From Loktanella sp. M215 (GTDB taxonomy: Bacteria; Pseudomonadota; Alphaproteobacteria; Rhodobacterales; Rhodobacteraceae): DNA of 64,000 nt. The stretch is taken from contig NZ_WMEA01000001.1 of NCBI RefSeq assembly GCF_021735925.1, positions 1,201,001-1,265,000 on the forward strand, written 5' to 3'. The notes under the pieces were generated by a model. The model saw only the letters and a list, made by a program, of their open reading frames with translations, searched no databases and was not told where the DNA came from. The position numbers were made by a program, and so were the translations under genes. Below, one piece after another: positions 26,008 to 36,836 of the stretch (positions are counted from its first letter, which is position 1; every line of letters begins with the position of its first letter).

Positions 26008-26627
26008 TGACGATCACGCTGACCGACATGGCGCTTTATGCGGCCGCCCTGTTTGCGCTGTTCCTGACGCCGGGGCCGGTCTGGGTGGCGCTGATCGCCC
26101 GCACCCTGTCCGGCGGCTTCAACGCGGCCTGGCCGCTGGCGCTGGGCGTCGTGGTGGGCGATGTGCTCTGGCCCTTGCTTGCGATCCTCGGCGTCACATG
26201 GATCGTGTCGGTCTACGCGGATTTCATGGTCGTGCTGCGCTGGGTCGCCAGCGTCACCTTCATCGTCATGGGTCTGCTCATCATCCGCAACGCGGGCCGC
26301 ACCATCGGGTCCGACAGTCGCCTGACACGTCCCGGCATGTGGGCCGGGTTTCTGGCGGGCGTGGCGGTGATCCTCGGCAATCCCAAGGCGATCCTGTTCT
26401 ACATGGGCGTTTTGCCGGGGTTCTTCGACCTGACCCGCCTGACATGGCCCGACATCGCGGCGATCTGCTGTCTGTCGCTGGTTGTGCCGCTGACGGGCAA
26501 CCTGATCCTTGCGTATTTCTTCGGACGCGCCCGGGCGCTGTTGCGCTCGCCCGAGGCGGTGCGTCGCACCAACCGCATCGCAGGCACCCTGCTGATCGCC
26601 GTCGGCTGCGTCATCCCCCTGATCTGA
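26007..26627 (+). CDS. LysE/RhtB family exporter
   Basis: The 206-residue protein has six hydrophobic segments and the LysE-family start with FLTPGPVWVALIARTLSGG and the NPKAILFYMGVLP motif. These exporters pump amino acids or similar small molecules out of the cell. It follows the GNAT gene with a 1-bp overlap. The substrate cannot be told from sequence. Confidence 0.92.
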   Translation: MTITLTDMALYAAALFALFLTPGPVWVALIARTLSGGFNAAWPLALGVVVGDVLWPLLAILGVTWIVSVYADFMVVLRWVASVTFIVMGLLIIRNAGRTIGSDSRLTRPGMWAGFLAGVAVILGNPKAILFYMGVLPGFFDLTRLTWPDIAAICCLSLVVPLTGNLILAYFFGRARALLRSPEAVRRTNRIAGTLLIAVGCVIPLI

Positions 26628-26708
26628 CCGCGGCGTCCGCCATTCAGATGACTAGGCCCACCGCCGCGGCCCCCTTAGACTGCAAGTCCAGAGACCGGAG
26701 GATCCCCG

Positions 26709-27482
26709 ATGTACCCGAAAACCGCCCTGCTTGTGTTCTGCCTGCTTTGCGGACCGGTGCAGGCGCAATCGCTTCTGTCAGGCGTCGACATAACCTCGCC
26801 CGCCATGACAGAGGCGACGATGACCCGGGACGAGGTCATGCAGGCCCTGTCGCAGGGCGCGGCGGACCTGACCGGCGCGCGGCTGAATGGTCTGGACCTG
26901 TCGGGCGTCGACTTTCAGGGCGCGACCCTGCGGCTGGCGCGGCTGAACAAGGCCGATCTGACGGGGGCGAACCTCGACGGTGCGACCCTTGACCAGGCCT
27001 GGCTGATGGAGGCGCGTCTGGACGACGCCAGCCTGCGCGGGGCGCATCTGTTTCAAGCCCAGCTGATCGGCGCATCGGCGCGGGGTGCGGATTTCACCGA
27101 TGCGCTGGCCTCCGGCAATTTTACCAAGGCCGATCTGACCGGCGCGCTGTTCACCGGGGCCGATCTGGGGGCGGAACTGGGGAATCAATCCATGGGTCTG
27201 ATGCGGGGTGATCTGACCGGCGCGATTGCGACAGGCGCCGATTTCACCGGCGCCCGGCTGGTGCGGACCGTGCTCAGCTTTGCGATCCTGACAGGCACTG
27301 ATTTCAGCGGCGCCGACCTGTCCACGGCGAACCTCGCCGGGGCCGATCTGACCGGCGCGCGCCTGACCGGTGCCGACATGACCGACACCGATGTGACCTC
27401 TGCCAAGCTGCGCGGGTTGGTGGATACGGACGCGTCCGTGCTGACCCCGGCGCTGAACCTGAACCGGGCGCTGCGCGACTAG
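26709..27482 (+). CDS. Exported pentapeptide-repeat protein
   Basis: The 257-residue protein has a signal peptide (MYPKTALLVFCLLCGPVQAQ) and then about 25 pentapeptide repeats of the form A(D/N)LTG, as in ADLTGARLNGLDLSGVDFQG. These fold into a right-handed quadrilateral beta-helix. It lies 99 bp upstream of gyrB. Qnr/MfpA pentapeptide proteins protect gyrase, but the signal peptide places this protein outside the cytoplasm, so a gyrase role is unlikely. Function unknown. Confidence 0.88.
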   Translation: MYPKTALLVFCLLCGPVQAQSLLSGVDITSPAMTEATMTRDEVMQALSQGAADLTGARLNGLDLSGVDFQGATLRLARLNKADLTGANLDGATLDQAWLMEARLDDASLRGAHLFQAQLIGASARGADFTDALASGNFTKADLTGALFTGADLGAELGNQSMGLMRGDLTGAIATGADFTGARLVRTVLSFAILTGTDFSGADLSTANLAGADLTGARLTGADMTDTDVTSAKLRGLVDTDASVLTPALNLNRALRD

Positions 27483-27524
27483 CGCGCCGCGCTGTGCGGG
27501 GCCACAAAATATGGTGCGTCAGGC

Positions 27525-27553
27525 GTGACATAGTCTGACAAAAAGCATATATT
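27525..27553 (+). promoter_or_regulatory. Sigma-70-type promoter of gyrB
   Basis: GTGACA (27525-27530) and TATATT (27548-27553) have the ideal 17-base spacing and lie 29 bp upstream of the gyrB ATG. This fits a housekeeping promoter. It is a motif match only. Confidence 0.6.
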
Positions 27554-27566
27554 TTGCGGGTAATAG

Positions 27567-29999
<2,433 letters not shown>

Positions 30000-30004
30000 C
30001 GGGC
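30000..30004. repeat. Target site duplication CGGGC, left copy
   Basis: CGGGC directly follows the gyrB stop codon and precedes the terminal TGTAGG of the mobile element; the same five bases follow the right-end CCTACA at 36901-36905. Five-base duplications are the hallmark of Tn7/Tn5053/Mu-type transposition. Confidence 0.8.
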
Positions 30005-30033
30005 TGTAGGATCGCGCATAATCGTGCGCGATA

Positions 30034-30070
30034 CCCAAAAGGTTGCGCGATTTTCCTAAAGGTTTGCGCG
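30034..30070 (+). repeat. Left-end transposase-binding-like repeats
   Basis: Two near-identical 16-mers, CCCAAAAGGTTGCGCG (30034-30049) and CCTAAAGGTTTGCGCG (30055-30070), lie 21 bases apart start to start, about one to two helical turns. A hairpin ATCGCGCA-N6-TGCGCGAT (30011-30032) is between them and the end. The same motif occurs in inverted orientation at the right end. Confidence 0.75.
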
Positions 30071-30074
30071 GGCA

Positions 30075-31328
30075 ATGCCGATACCTATGAGATACCTGAG
30101 CATCAGACGCGAGATCGAAGGCAGCCTGCCCACCGTGGCGGAACTCCTTCGCCAGAAAGGTGAGCACGATGCCCTCCGCGCTATGAGCCAGGCGGATATC
30201 GAGATCGAGGAAGTTGGCTACGACAACTGGAACGGTGGCACCGAGCTCTGGACTGTCTTCCTTCGCGTCCCGGTCAGCGTTTTCGTATCGTTCGAGGACC
30301 GCCGGGACGAGATCGCCGGGATCATCTCGAAGAACCTCAAGGTCGTCGCGGGCCAGGACAATGGATACTGGGTGAGCGCGGCGATCTCGCCGATGCGTGC
30401 GCCGCCGCCGGATCGGCGCCTACCGAACGGGAAGATCGGCGAACGGACGCGCGCGGCCATCCTCGATGAGATGCGTGCCAGGGAAACTGTCTGGCACGGT
30501 GCCTTAAATGAAATCGCTTTCCTCAGCCGCATCTTTAATCTGACCTCCCTACCTTCTCATGACAGCCGGTTCCAGAACGCCCAGCAGGACATCTGGCAGC
30601 ACTGCATCAACAACTTCGACTGGCCACAGGACTGGGTCTACAGTGACCCGCGCTTACGTCTCTATGCTGCCGATGAGGATATCTTCCTGACGTTCATCTG
30701 CGAGGTTCTTCATCCCATCGTTCGCAAAGACGACTTGGAGCAGGACGCGCTCGCCAGGGCGTTCAATGGTCACCTACGGGCTGACGGGTGGGAGCTCGTC
30801 GAGGATGCCATCATCGATGGACGGCCGGCTTATGTGCCGCAACTCAAGGTTCACGCCTTGGGTGGATCGGTCCAGCGCATCAAGGCCGTCGCGGCTACCT
30901 TGAACTCGGACACGCTCTACGAGGATTTACGGCGCCTTGAGCGTATCGGCGACAGCGAGCCAGGCGAGGCGATCGCCTTGGCCAAGGAAATCGTAGAGAG
31001 CTGCTGCAAGCTGATCTTGGATGATCGGAGGGTAGAATATTCAGAAAAGGCGGAGATCCCCGAACTGCTGAAGCTCCTCCGCAATGAGATCAAGATCATG
31101 ACGGACGGGATCGACGAGAGCGCCAGAGGCGCGAATGAAATTATAGGTATTTTGACCAGCTTGGGGAATATCGCTCACTCTCTCGCTCCGTTGCGGAATG
31201 CATACGGCAAGGGCCATGGTCGCGGGCGAGAATTCAAGGGGCTTCAACCACGCCATGCCCGCCTTGCGATTGGGGCCGCCAGCACTTTCGTCGATTTCGT
31301 ATTGGATCGTCACCTGTCCCAAAGGTAG
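30075..31328 (+). CDS. Putative abortive-infection protein (AbiJ-like, Abi C-terminal domain)
   Basis: The 417-residue protein has a C-terminal region with the pattern of the abortive-infection C-terminus family: KLILDDRRVEYSEKAEIPEL, GILTSLGNIAHSLAPLRN, YGKGHGRG and PRHARLAIGAASTFVDFVLD. The middle (about residues 150-260) with DSRFQNAQQDIWQHCINNFD resembles an AbiJ N-terminal domain family. These families are linked to phage defence. It lies immediately inside the left end of the transposon, a common place for defence cargo. The start at 30075 is uncertain; ATG 30087 is an alternative. No ribosome-binding site is obvious. Mechanism is unknown. Confidence 0.7.
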   Translation: MPIPMRYLSIRREIEGSLPTVAELLRQKGEHDALRAMSQADIEIEEVGYDNWNGGTELWTVFLRVPVSVFVSFEDRRDEIAGIISKNLKVVAGQDNGYWVSAAISPMRAPPPDRRLPNGKIGERTRAAILDEMRARETVWHGALNEIAFLSRIFNLTSLPSHDSRFQNAQQDIWQHCINNFDWPQDWVYSDPRLRLYAADEDIFLTFICEVLHPIVRKDDLEQDALARAFNGHLRADGWELVEDAIIDGRPAYVPQLKVHALGGSVQRIKAVAATLNSDTLYEDLRRLERIGDSEPGEAIALAKEIVESCCKLILDDRRVEYSEKAEIPELLKLLRNEIKIMTDGIDESARGANEIIGILTSLGNIAHSLAPLRNAYGKGHGRGREFKGLQPRHARLAIGAASTFVDFVLDRHLSQR

Positions 31329-31506
31329 ACCGGAGTAGTCAGATCAACGTCCGTCCTATCTCGTAGTGAAACTACGGTTTGCATGTTCGATCTTATTATA
31401 GAAAGGGCGGTAAGCCGACCTTCGCTGCGCTTTGCGGCGAGATCCGGTGTGCGGACAAAGCGCGCTTTCGCTGAGGTTGCTATACGGCTGCTATTGCAAA
31501 TAACTT

Positions 31507-33558
31507 TCAATGAGCGACCGCTGCCATAATCCATTTCGGTGGTGCTGTGTGTGCAGGACGAATGTCTTTTACAACTTCAGCATCATGCCGCCGCAGAATC
31601 CGTGTAAGAATGCCATATGTCACAGCAAAAGCGCCTGCTGCCTGCGTAGAATTGTCGAGGCCCTGCGTGAACAGCATTCTGATCAGGATGTCGCGGTGAA
31701 CGTCGTCGAGGTCAGCGAAGGAAATCTGAATGAGGGTCTCATCCTGATTCTCGACATAGGCTGCGATCTGACCGAGTTTCGGGATATCGATGCGAAGCCA
31801 GCGAAAGTTGTAGCCGACGTCTTGCAGGTTTGGCAGACGCAGACCGGCACCAGAGACCGACAGCCATTCAAGCCGCGCGGTAACGTTTTGGTTCGGGCGT
31901 GTGCCGATGAAGCAGGGGATGTCGACGGGAAAATGCTCTGCTTCGTCCTGTGACGGTGCGGTCACTGCGGCGACCTGAACCACCGACAGGATAATCATGG
32001 TGACGATCCCCCAAAACGTCAGGAGTGGCATCTGGTCCGCCGACAGCACGATACGGGTATTGTAACTTGCATTCGCGACGAACCCCAAAGCGGTGATGAT
32101 GATCAGCGCGAGGGGTGCATAGATCATCAGACGGTCAACTGTTTGGCCTTGGGCTGCGCGGCCCTTTGGCGTGACCTTGAAGGCATGACCATGCGGCCGG
32201 ATCAGTGTTGTCACGATGGTCGGCAGAATCCGTGGCGCCTGCAAGGCTGCGGGCACGGTCGCCGCGAGTGGAAAGAAGCTTTTCGGGTCGAGCAGCCGCA
32301 GCGCAAGCAGCGTCGCGATGAGAGTTGGCACCTGGTAGTCGATCAACTCGACCGTCGGCGTCATCGGCAGCGGCGACCAGCCAGTCCACAGACAGATCGC
32401 CGGCACCACGAGCGAGGTGATCGTCATCACCGGCTGGATCATCCAGTGCAGCGGAAGAAACAGGATTCGGTGGTGCAGCTTGAGGTTCGGCCCGAATGGT
32501 CCGTCGCGCAGATAGAGGATCTGGATCGCACCACGGGCCCAGCGGGCGCGCTGCACATACATTGCGCTCAAGGATTCAGGTGCCAGGCCGACCGCCAGAC
32601 GCTCGTTCAGATAGCGGGTGACAAACCCGTGGCGGAGCATCGCCAGGGTCAGCAGCATGTCTTCGGTGATCGACCCCGTCGGCAAGCCGCCGCCCACGGC
32701 CTCGATGGCGCTGCGGCGGGTGACGGAGTTCGATCCGCAACAAAAGGCCGCATCCCAGCCATCGCGCCCTTCCATGATGGACCCGAAGAACATGCGCTGA
32801 TCGTCCGGCATTGCCTTGCGCATGCCCAGATTGATCTGCATCGGGTCGGCATTGTAGAAGCTGTGGGGGATCTGCACGATGCCGACGCGTGGATCGTCGA
32901 ACAGCCCCATCGCCCGGTAGAGAAAATTCTGCTGCGGCACGAAGTCCGCGTCCAGCACCATGAAATAGGTGCCATCGGTCCGGGCGATCCCGGCATTGAT
33001 GTTCCCGGCTTTGGCATGGGCGTTGTTGTCACGGGTAAAGTAGTCGGCACCCTTTCGTGCGCAGTAGTCGCGCAGCCAGTCGCGCTTGCCGTCATCCAGC
33101 ACACAGACGCGCAACCGGTCGCGTGGCCAATCAAGGGCCAAGGCACCCAGAATGGTCTTCTCCAGCACGTCGAGGTCTTCGTTGTAGGTCGCGATGAACA
33201 CATCGACAGTGGGCAGCTCAGCGGGGGCGGCCGCGCGCAGGGCCGCTTCGCCTGCATCGGCCAGCGCGGAATTGTCGCGCCGCCGGCACAGGGTAGCGAA
33301 CAGCACTGCGGTGTCGAACCAGACCGCCATCTCGATCAGAAACAGCGTCCACGCGAACAGGGTCTCTCCGATCCCCGAGGCAGGCCCCGGGAGTGTCGCT
33401 GTCACGCGCCAGTAAAGGTAGCGCAAGAGCACCAGTGTCACCGCGGCGAGCAGAGTCCAGACCGCGCCTTTGCGGACCCCGGGTCCGCTGAGCCACTGAC
33501 GGGGAGCCAACAAACCCGCCGCCACGACCAATGTCAGCGGGATCAGATACAGCGGCAT
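31507..33558 (-). CDS. GT2 cellulose-synthase-like glucan synthase (BgsA-like)
   Basis: The 683-residue inner-membrane protein has two N-terminal membrane segments with RYLYWRVTATLP, the GT2 catalytic core with IATYNEDLDVL, VLDADFVPQ (the DxD metal site), TEDMLLT and QRARWARG (QxxRW), then several membrane segments and a C-terminal soluble domain (from about residue 565) that could be a regulatory PilZ-like or BgsA-like domain. It makes a beta-glucan from UDP-glucose and extrudes it. It follows the HlyD-like gene by 1 bp, as in the bgsBA operon of Sinorhizobium meliloti, which makes c-di-GMP-activated mixed-linkage beta-glucan. Cellulose is the alternative, but no bcsB, bcsC or bcsZ is present. 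Confidence 0.82.
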   Translation of the reverse strand: MPLYLIPLTLVVAAGLLAPRQWLSGPGVRKGAVWTLLAAVTLVLLRYLYWRVTATLPGPASGIGETLFAWTLFLIEMAVWFDTAVLFATLCRRRDNSALADAGEAALRAAAPAELPTVDVFIATYNEDLDVLEKTILGALALDWPRDRLRVCVLDDGKRDWLRDYCARKGADYFTRDNNAHAKAGNINAGIARTDGTYFMVLDADFVPQQNFLYRAMGLFDDPRVGIVQIPHSFYNADPMQINLGMRKAMPDDQRMFFGSIMEGRDGWDAAFCCGSNSVTRRSAIEAVGGGLPTGSITEDMLLTLAMLRHGFVTRYLNERLAVGLAPESLSAMYVQRARWARGAIQILYLRDGPFGPNLKLHHRILFLPLHWMIQPVMTITSLVVPAICLWTGWSPLPMTPTVELIDYQVPTLIATLLALRLLDPKSFFPLAATVPAALQAPRILPTIVTTLIRPHGHAFKVTPKGRAAQGQTVDRLMIYAPLALIIITALGFVANASYNTRIVLSADQMPLLTFWGIVTMIILSVVQVAAVTAPSQDEAEHFPVDIPCFIGTRPNQNVTARLEWLSVSGAGLRLPNLQDVGYNFRWLRIDIPKLGQIAAYVENQDETLIQISFADLDDVHRDILIRMLFTQGLDNSTQAAGAFAVTYGILTRILRRHDAEVVKDIRPAHTAPPKWIMAAVAH

Positions 33559-33559
33559 C

Positions 33560-34849
33560 TCAGTTGACCGTCGTCGGGCTGTCGGAATCCTCCAGTTTGG
33601 CCGTCATCACCGGCGCGAAACCAGCCATATCCCGCAACGAAGAGACGAGGTTCGACACGGCAGAGATCGACTTCATCGCGAAATGCACTTCGGCCGAACG
33701 GCCGACATCACAAAAGGATCGCGCCACGCCGGGCGCAGACACGTCCGCACCGCCGATGCCGACGATCACGCGCAATCCGTCGGGTGTTTCGATCCGCGGC
33801 TGCGCAGCCTGCATCTTGCGGTTCGGCCGTGCGCCGCTGCCGTAGACGGCATAGACCACAGCCTTGAAGCGATCCTTATCACCTTTCAGCTGCACAGAGA
33901 CGTCGTCGCCGGGCCGGATGCTCTGGGTGTAAGTCTCGCTGATCATGACCTCCAGAAACCGGCGCGAACAGTCGAGCACCTGGGCAATCTGTTCGCCAGA
34001 CGCGACGTTTGTTCCGACTTGGCCAGACACCTCCCAGATGATGCCATCGGCCACCGACTTTGGAGAGAACGTGTCGTTGCGCGCCTTCTCGAGTTCGAGG
34101 CCAGAAATCTCACCCTGCAGCGCCGCACGGCGGGTCTGCAGCGTCAGCAGCCGCGTATAAAGATCGGCGTCCCGCAGGGCGATCTCGTCCAGCCGGTAAT
34201 TCAACTGTTCCAGGCTGTTCGTCGCAAGATCGATGCTGTCTGTGGTCTGAAGATAATCGCGTTCGACCTCAAGGCGGTTGACCGTTGCCACCTCATGGGC
34301 GTGCCGCGCTTGGGCCGCGGCCAGATCCGCTTCGGCCGCCAAGACATCACGTTTCGTGACGCTGCCTTTCCCTTCCAACTGTGCAATCCGAAGGGCGGCA
34401 TCCTGCGTCCGGCTGACCTCTGCCGCGGCGACAGCCACGTCGGCCTGCGCTTCTTCCAGACGCGGACCAAACCAGATCGTCTTGGCGTTCACCTGATCCG
34501 AACGTCGCTTGATCAGATCGGCCTTCAGGTCCTGCATGCGTCGCCGCTGGGTTTCGATGCCCGAGATTTCGCCTGATGTGGTCGCGATCTCGCTTCTAAG
34601 CGAGCGCAGGTTCACGCTCTGGCTGCGGGCATCCTTGATGACTGCGATCGTATCTCCCGCCAGAATTGGTGCCGCCGCTCCCAGACTGGCTGTCATGATC
34701 GTGCCATCAAAAGGCGCATAGACAGAAACGAGCGGCGCGTTCACGACAGCCGCCGACGAGATGTGATTGGTCATCTGCGGCGCGATTGCCACGCCGGCTG
34801 CAGCAAGCAGAACGAGCGCTGCAGGCACCCTCAACATGGACATCTGCAT
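33560..34849 (-). CDS. HlyD-like periplasmic adaptor of the glucan synthase (BgsB-like)
   Basis: The 429-residue protein has an N-terminal membrane anchor (MLRVPAALVLLAAAGVAIAP), a biotinyl-lipoyl-like half motif (VYAPFDGTIMTASLG and GIIWEVSGQVGTNVASGEQI), a long coiled-coil hairpin (about residues 75-265) and a beta-barrel end. These are features of membrane fusion proteins. Together with the GT2 gene 1 bp downstream it forms a two-gene operon that resembles bgsB-bgsA. It would guide the polysaccharide across the periplasm. The promoter must lie in 34850-35026, where I see no clear motif. Confidence 0.82.
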   Translation of the reverse strand: MQMSMLRVPAALVLLAAAGVAIAPQMTNHISSAAVVNAPLVSVYAPFDGTIMTASLGAAAPILAGDTIAVIKDARSQSVNLRSLRSEIATTSGEISGIETQRRRMQDLKADLIKRRSDQVNAKTIWFGPRLEEAQADVAVAAAEVSRTQDAALRIAQLEGKGSVTKRDVLAAEADLAAAQARHAHEVATVNRLEVERDYLQTTDSIDLATNSLEQLNYRLDEIALRDADLYTRLLTLQTRRAALQGEISGLELEKARNDTFSPKSVADGIIWEVSGQVGTNVASGEQIAQVLDCSRRFLEVMISETYTQSIRPGDDVSVQLKGDKDRFKAVVYAVYGSGARPNRKMQAAQPRIETPDGLRVIVGIGGADVSAPGVARSFCDVGRSAEVHFAMKSISAVSNLVSSLRDMAGFAPVMTAKLEDSDSPTTVN

Positions 34850-35056
34850 CCTACAGTTCTTCCTGAAGAGGTATCATACGAGCACACGCAAGTGAGCGAC
34901 CGCGTCTTAAAGGATGTGTCTTCGTCCAGACCAGATACATAACCATAAACCCAACTCAACCCAGAAGTGTCGAAGGTCTGGATAATTGGCAAACATGGCG
35001 CAAATAAGGTTAACGGGATTTCAACTTGAGCTGCTGCCGGTTTCGTGGACACCGGG

Positions 35057-36014
35057 TTAGGTTTGCATAGCTCGGTCCTCGAACGCCATAGGGCTGAGAT
35101 AGCCCAGCTTCGAATGCCGTCGCCTCGGATTGTAAAAGCGCTCGATGTAGTCGAACACGTCGGCGCGTGCCGCGTCACGGGTGCGGTAGACCTTGCGGGC
35201 TGTCCGTTCGATCTTCAGCGACGAGAAGAAGCTCTCCATTGCTGAGTTGTCCCACACATTGCCTGCACGGCTCACCCGGCAAATGATGCCGTTGTCCAGC
35301 AGCAGGCGCTGAAACTGCTCACTGGTATATTGCGATCCTTGGTCTGAGTGATGGAGCAGCGCGTCAGCCTTTCCGCGCCGCCAGACGGCCATCCGCTGCC
35401 CGGCAGTGGTTTGCAGGTCATTCCGGTGGAATGACTGGCAAACCATGAGAGGGATCAGCGCATCCATGACCAGTGAAGCATCCCGTTCCGCCTTCATGGA
35501 CCAGCCGACGGTGAGCCATTGATGCGCCATTGGTTCAAGCACAATGGCGAACCCTGGAGAACAGGTCCAGCACGACCGCCACGTAGAGCCAGCCCTCTGC
35601 GGTCCAGATGTAGGTGAAGTCGGCAAGCCACTTCTGGTTCGGCCGGTCTGCTGTGAAGTCGCGGTCAAGGATGTTGTCGGCGATGACCGACCGCTCGCCG
35701 TCATCCTTCGGGTTCCCGCGGCGTTTGGGCCGCGCTCTCATTGCATTTAGCCGCATCAAGCGTTCGATCCGGTGCAGTCCACATGCGAGACCTTCTTCCA
35801 GAACGTCACGCCAGACCCGGCGGGCGCCATAGGTGCGATCGCTGGCCTTGAAGCTCTTGTCGATCGACTGGACGAGCTTTGCATCCTGAGCCGCGCGTTC
35901 GCTTATCGGCCTTCTGAGCCAGGCATGAAAGCCGGATCGGGAGACGCCCAGCACCGCGCACATCCAGCTGACCGGCCAAATGTGCCGATGCTTTGCCACG
36001 TAAGCGAACGTCAT
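35057..36014 (-). pseudogene. IS3-family orfB (integrase-like transposase), frameshifted
   Basis: The N-terminal part is in one frame (36014-35535, with the first catalytic Asp in NQKWLADFTYIWTAEGW) and breaks after VVLDLFSR. The rest, with HSDQGSQYTSEQFQRLLLDN (second Asp) and NSAMESFFSSLKIERTARK (Glu) up to YNPRRRHSKLGYLSPM, is in another frame. The junction carries an insertion near 35530-35560, and a second, in-frame insertion of about 60 bp at 35408-35444 is a quasi-palindrome. The transposase should be inactive. The start overlaps orfA by 4 bp. Confidence 0.82.
35408..35444. repeat. Quasi-palindrome inside the IS3 orfB
   Basis: GGTTTGCAGGTCATTCC and GGAATGACTGGCAAACC flank a 3-base centre and pair with two mismatches. 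The palindrome lies in an insertion of about 20 codons that interrupts the otherwise conserved stretch between VMDAL and MAVWRRGKAD. It may be a small mobile repeat or the trace of a secondary insertion. Confidence 0.5.
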
Positions 36015-36303
36015 GTCGCTTCCCGCGCGAAGTAAGCTGCCGCCTTTTTTAGGATGTCACGCTCCGCCTTGAGCTTGGCGACCTCTCTCTTCAGGGTCGC
36101 AATCTCGGCCAATTCTGCGCGTTGCAAGCCATTGCCGGGAAACGCCGCAACAGGCGCTCCCATCAATTCCCGCATCCAGCGACGCGAGCCACGCTCTCCG
36201 CAAGATCCAGGTCCCGGCACGCCTGAGCGACCGCAACGCCTCGCTCGGTCACCAGCCTTACCGCCTCGATCTTGAACTCGCGGCTAAACTTCCGTCTCGT
36301 CAT
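36011..36303 (-). pseudogene. IS3-family orfA, frameshifted
   Basis: The reading frame starts MTRRKFSREFKIEAVRLVTE, a typical OrfA helix-turn-helix N-terminus, but after AESV it runs to a stop. The expected continuation, RRWMRELMGAPVAAFPGNG and the leucine-zipper-like LKREVAKLKAERDILKKAAA, follows in a shifted frame. A 1-base change (net) near 36180-36195 explains this. Confidence 0.82.
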
Positions 36304-36366
36304 ATCCACTCTCCAGTTCAATGGTCACGATCTTATCTTCGTGTCCACAAAACCGGCAGCAGCTCA

Positions 36367-36631
36367 GGGCCTGCTTTTTGCGACCAAGGGCAGGCGAAGT
36401 TCGTTCGACGTCTGGCAAATTACCGAGGATTCCGTCGCGAGATTTCGCCGGGAATTCCAAGTCGTCTCGGATTTGGCAAAGGAAGGGCAGACTACGTCCA
36501 GAAAGCTTCTTGCCACGCTTGCGAGTCACGGAATCACATCGGTTGGGTCGCAGCCCGCCGGCAAGTCATCGCGCGGGCATTTGATCCGAACCGGTGACAT
36601 CGCCCAGCTGATGAGAGTTTTGCCAATCTAA
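36367..36631 (+). pseudogene. Truncated gene 3' fragment next to the IS3 element
   Basis: An open frame runs out of the right inverted repeat and ends with TAA at 36629-36631, giving about 87 residues (including SSFDVWQITEDSVARFRREF and the end RGHLIRTGDIAQLMRVLPI) of a protein whose 5' part is missing. It has no recognisable domain. Its position near the right end of the transposon is where transposition genes are often found, so it could be the remainder of a tni/tns-type gene, but this is unproven. Confidence 0.55.
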
Positions 36632-36776
36632 CCAAAGCCCGTCGTCGGGCGCTATCTACATGAAAGCCGCCAAGGGATGCCTTGGCGGCTTCTGGCTTTT
36701 CTACTGGCTGGACGCCGAGCCGGATTTCACGTAATAAAAATCAGGCAATTCGCTGGCTTCTGGCGGCGAGGTTGGT
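36632..36776. other. Non-coding stretch with a strong hairpin
   Basis: This stretch lies between the truncated gene and the right-end repeats and carries no gene. It holds a perfect 11-bp stem (AGCCGCCAAGG / CCTTGGCGGCT, 36665-36690) with a 4-base loop and a moderate T-rich tail (TTCTGGCTTTTCT). It may be the terminator of the truncated gene. Confidence 0.6.
36665..36690 (+). terminator. Intrinsic terminator-like hairpin after the truncated gene
   Basis: An 11-bp perfect GC-rich stem with a GATG loop is followed by TCTGGCTTTTCT. It lies 33 bp after the stop of the gene fragment on the same strand. Confidence 0.6.
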
Positions 36777-36836
36777 GCGCAAGACTATTCGCTAAACGCG
36801 CAAGACTTTGGGCGAATACCGCGCAGACCTTTGGGC
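36777..36836 (-). repeat. Right-end transposase-binding-like repeats
   Basis: On the minus strand three related motifs follow each other: CCCAAAGGTCTGCGCG (36820-36835), CCCAAAGTCTTGCGCG (36797-36812) and GCGAATAGTCTTGCGC (36777-36792). Their spacing is about 20-23 bases. They mirror the left-end repeats in inverted orientation. Confidence 0.75.

Larger units (their letters stand above)
35027..36366 (-). mobile_element. Degenerate IS3-family insertion sequence
   Basis: A 26-bp terminal inverted repeat (TGAGCTGCTGCCGGTTTCGT... at the left and its complement at the right) has a single mismatch, and the ends are TG...CA, as in IS3-family elements. The element is 1340 bp and encodes orfA and orfB on the minus strand. 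Both frames are broken. The flanks (AACT on the left, GGGC on the right) show no target duplication, which indicates a deletion or recombination next to the element after insertion. Confidence 0.85.

Noticed and set aside
26709-27482. Pentapeptide-repeat protein next to gyrB as a Qnr/MfpA-like gyrase protector
   Set aside because: The protein has a clear signal peptide and should be outside the cytoplasm, so contact with gyrase is unlikely; the neighbourhood is probably coincidental.
31329-31506. Small gene between the Abi-like gene and the glucan synthase
   Set aside because: The only frame gives an Arg/Ser-rich product that reads like a decayed fragment, without start signal.
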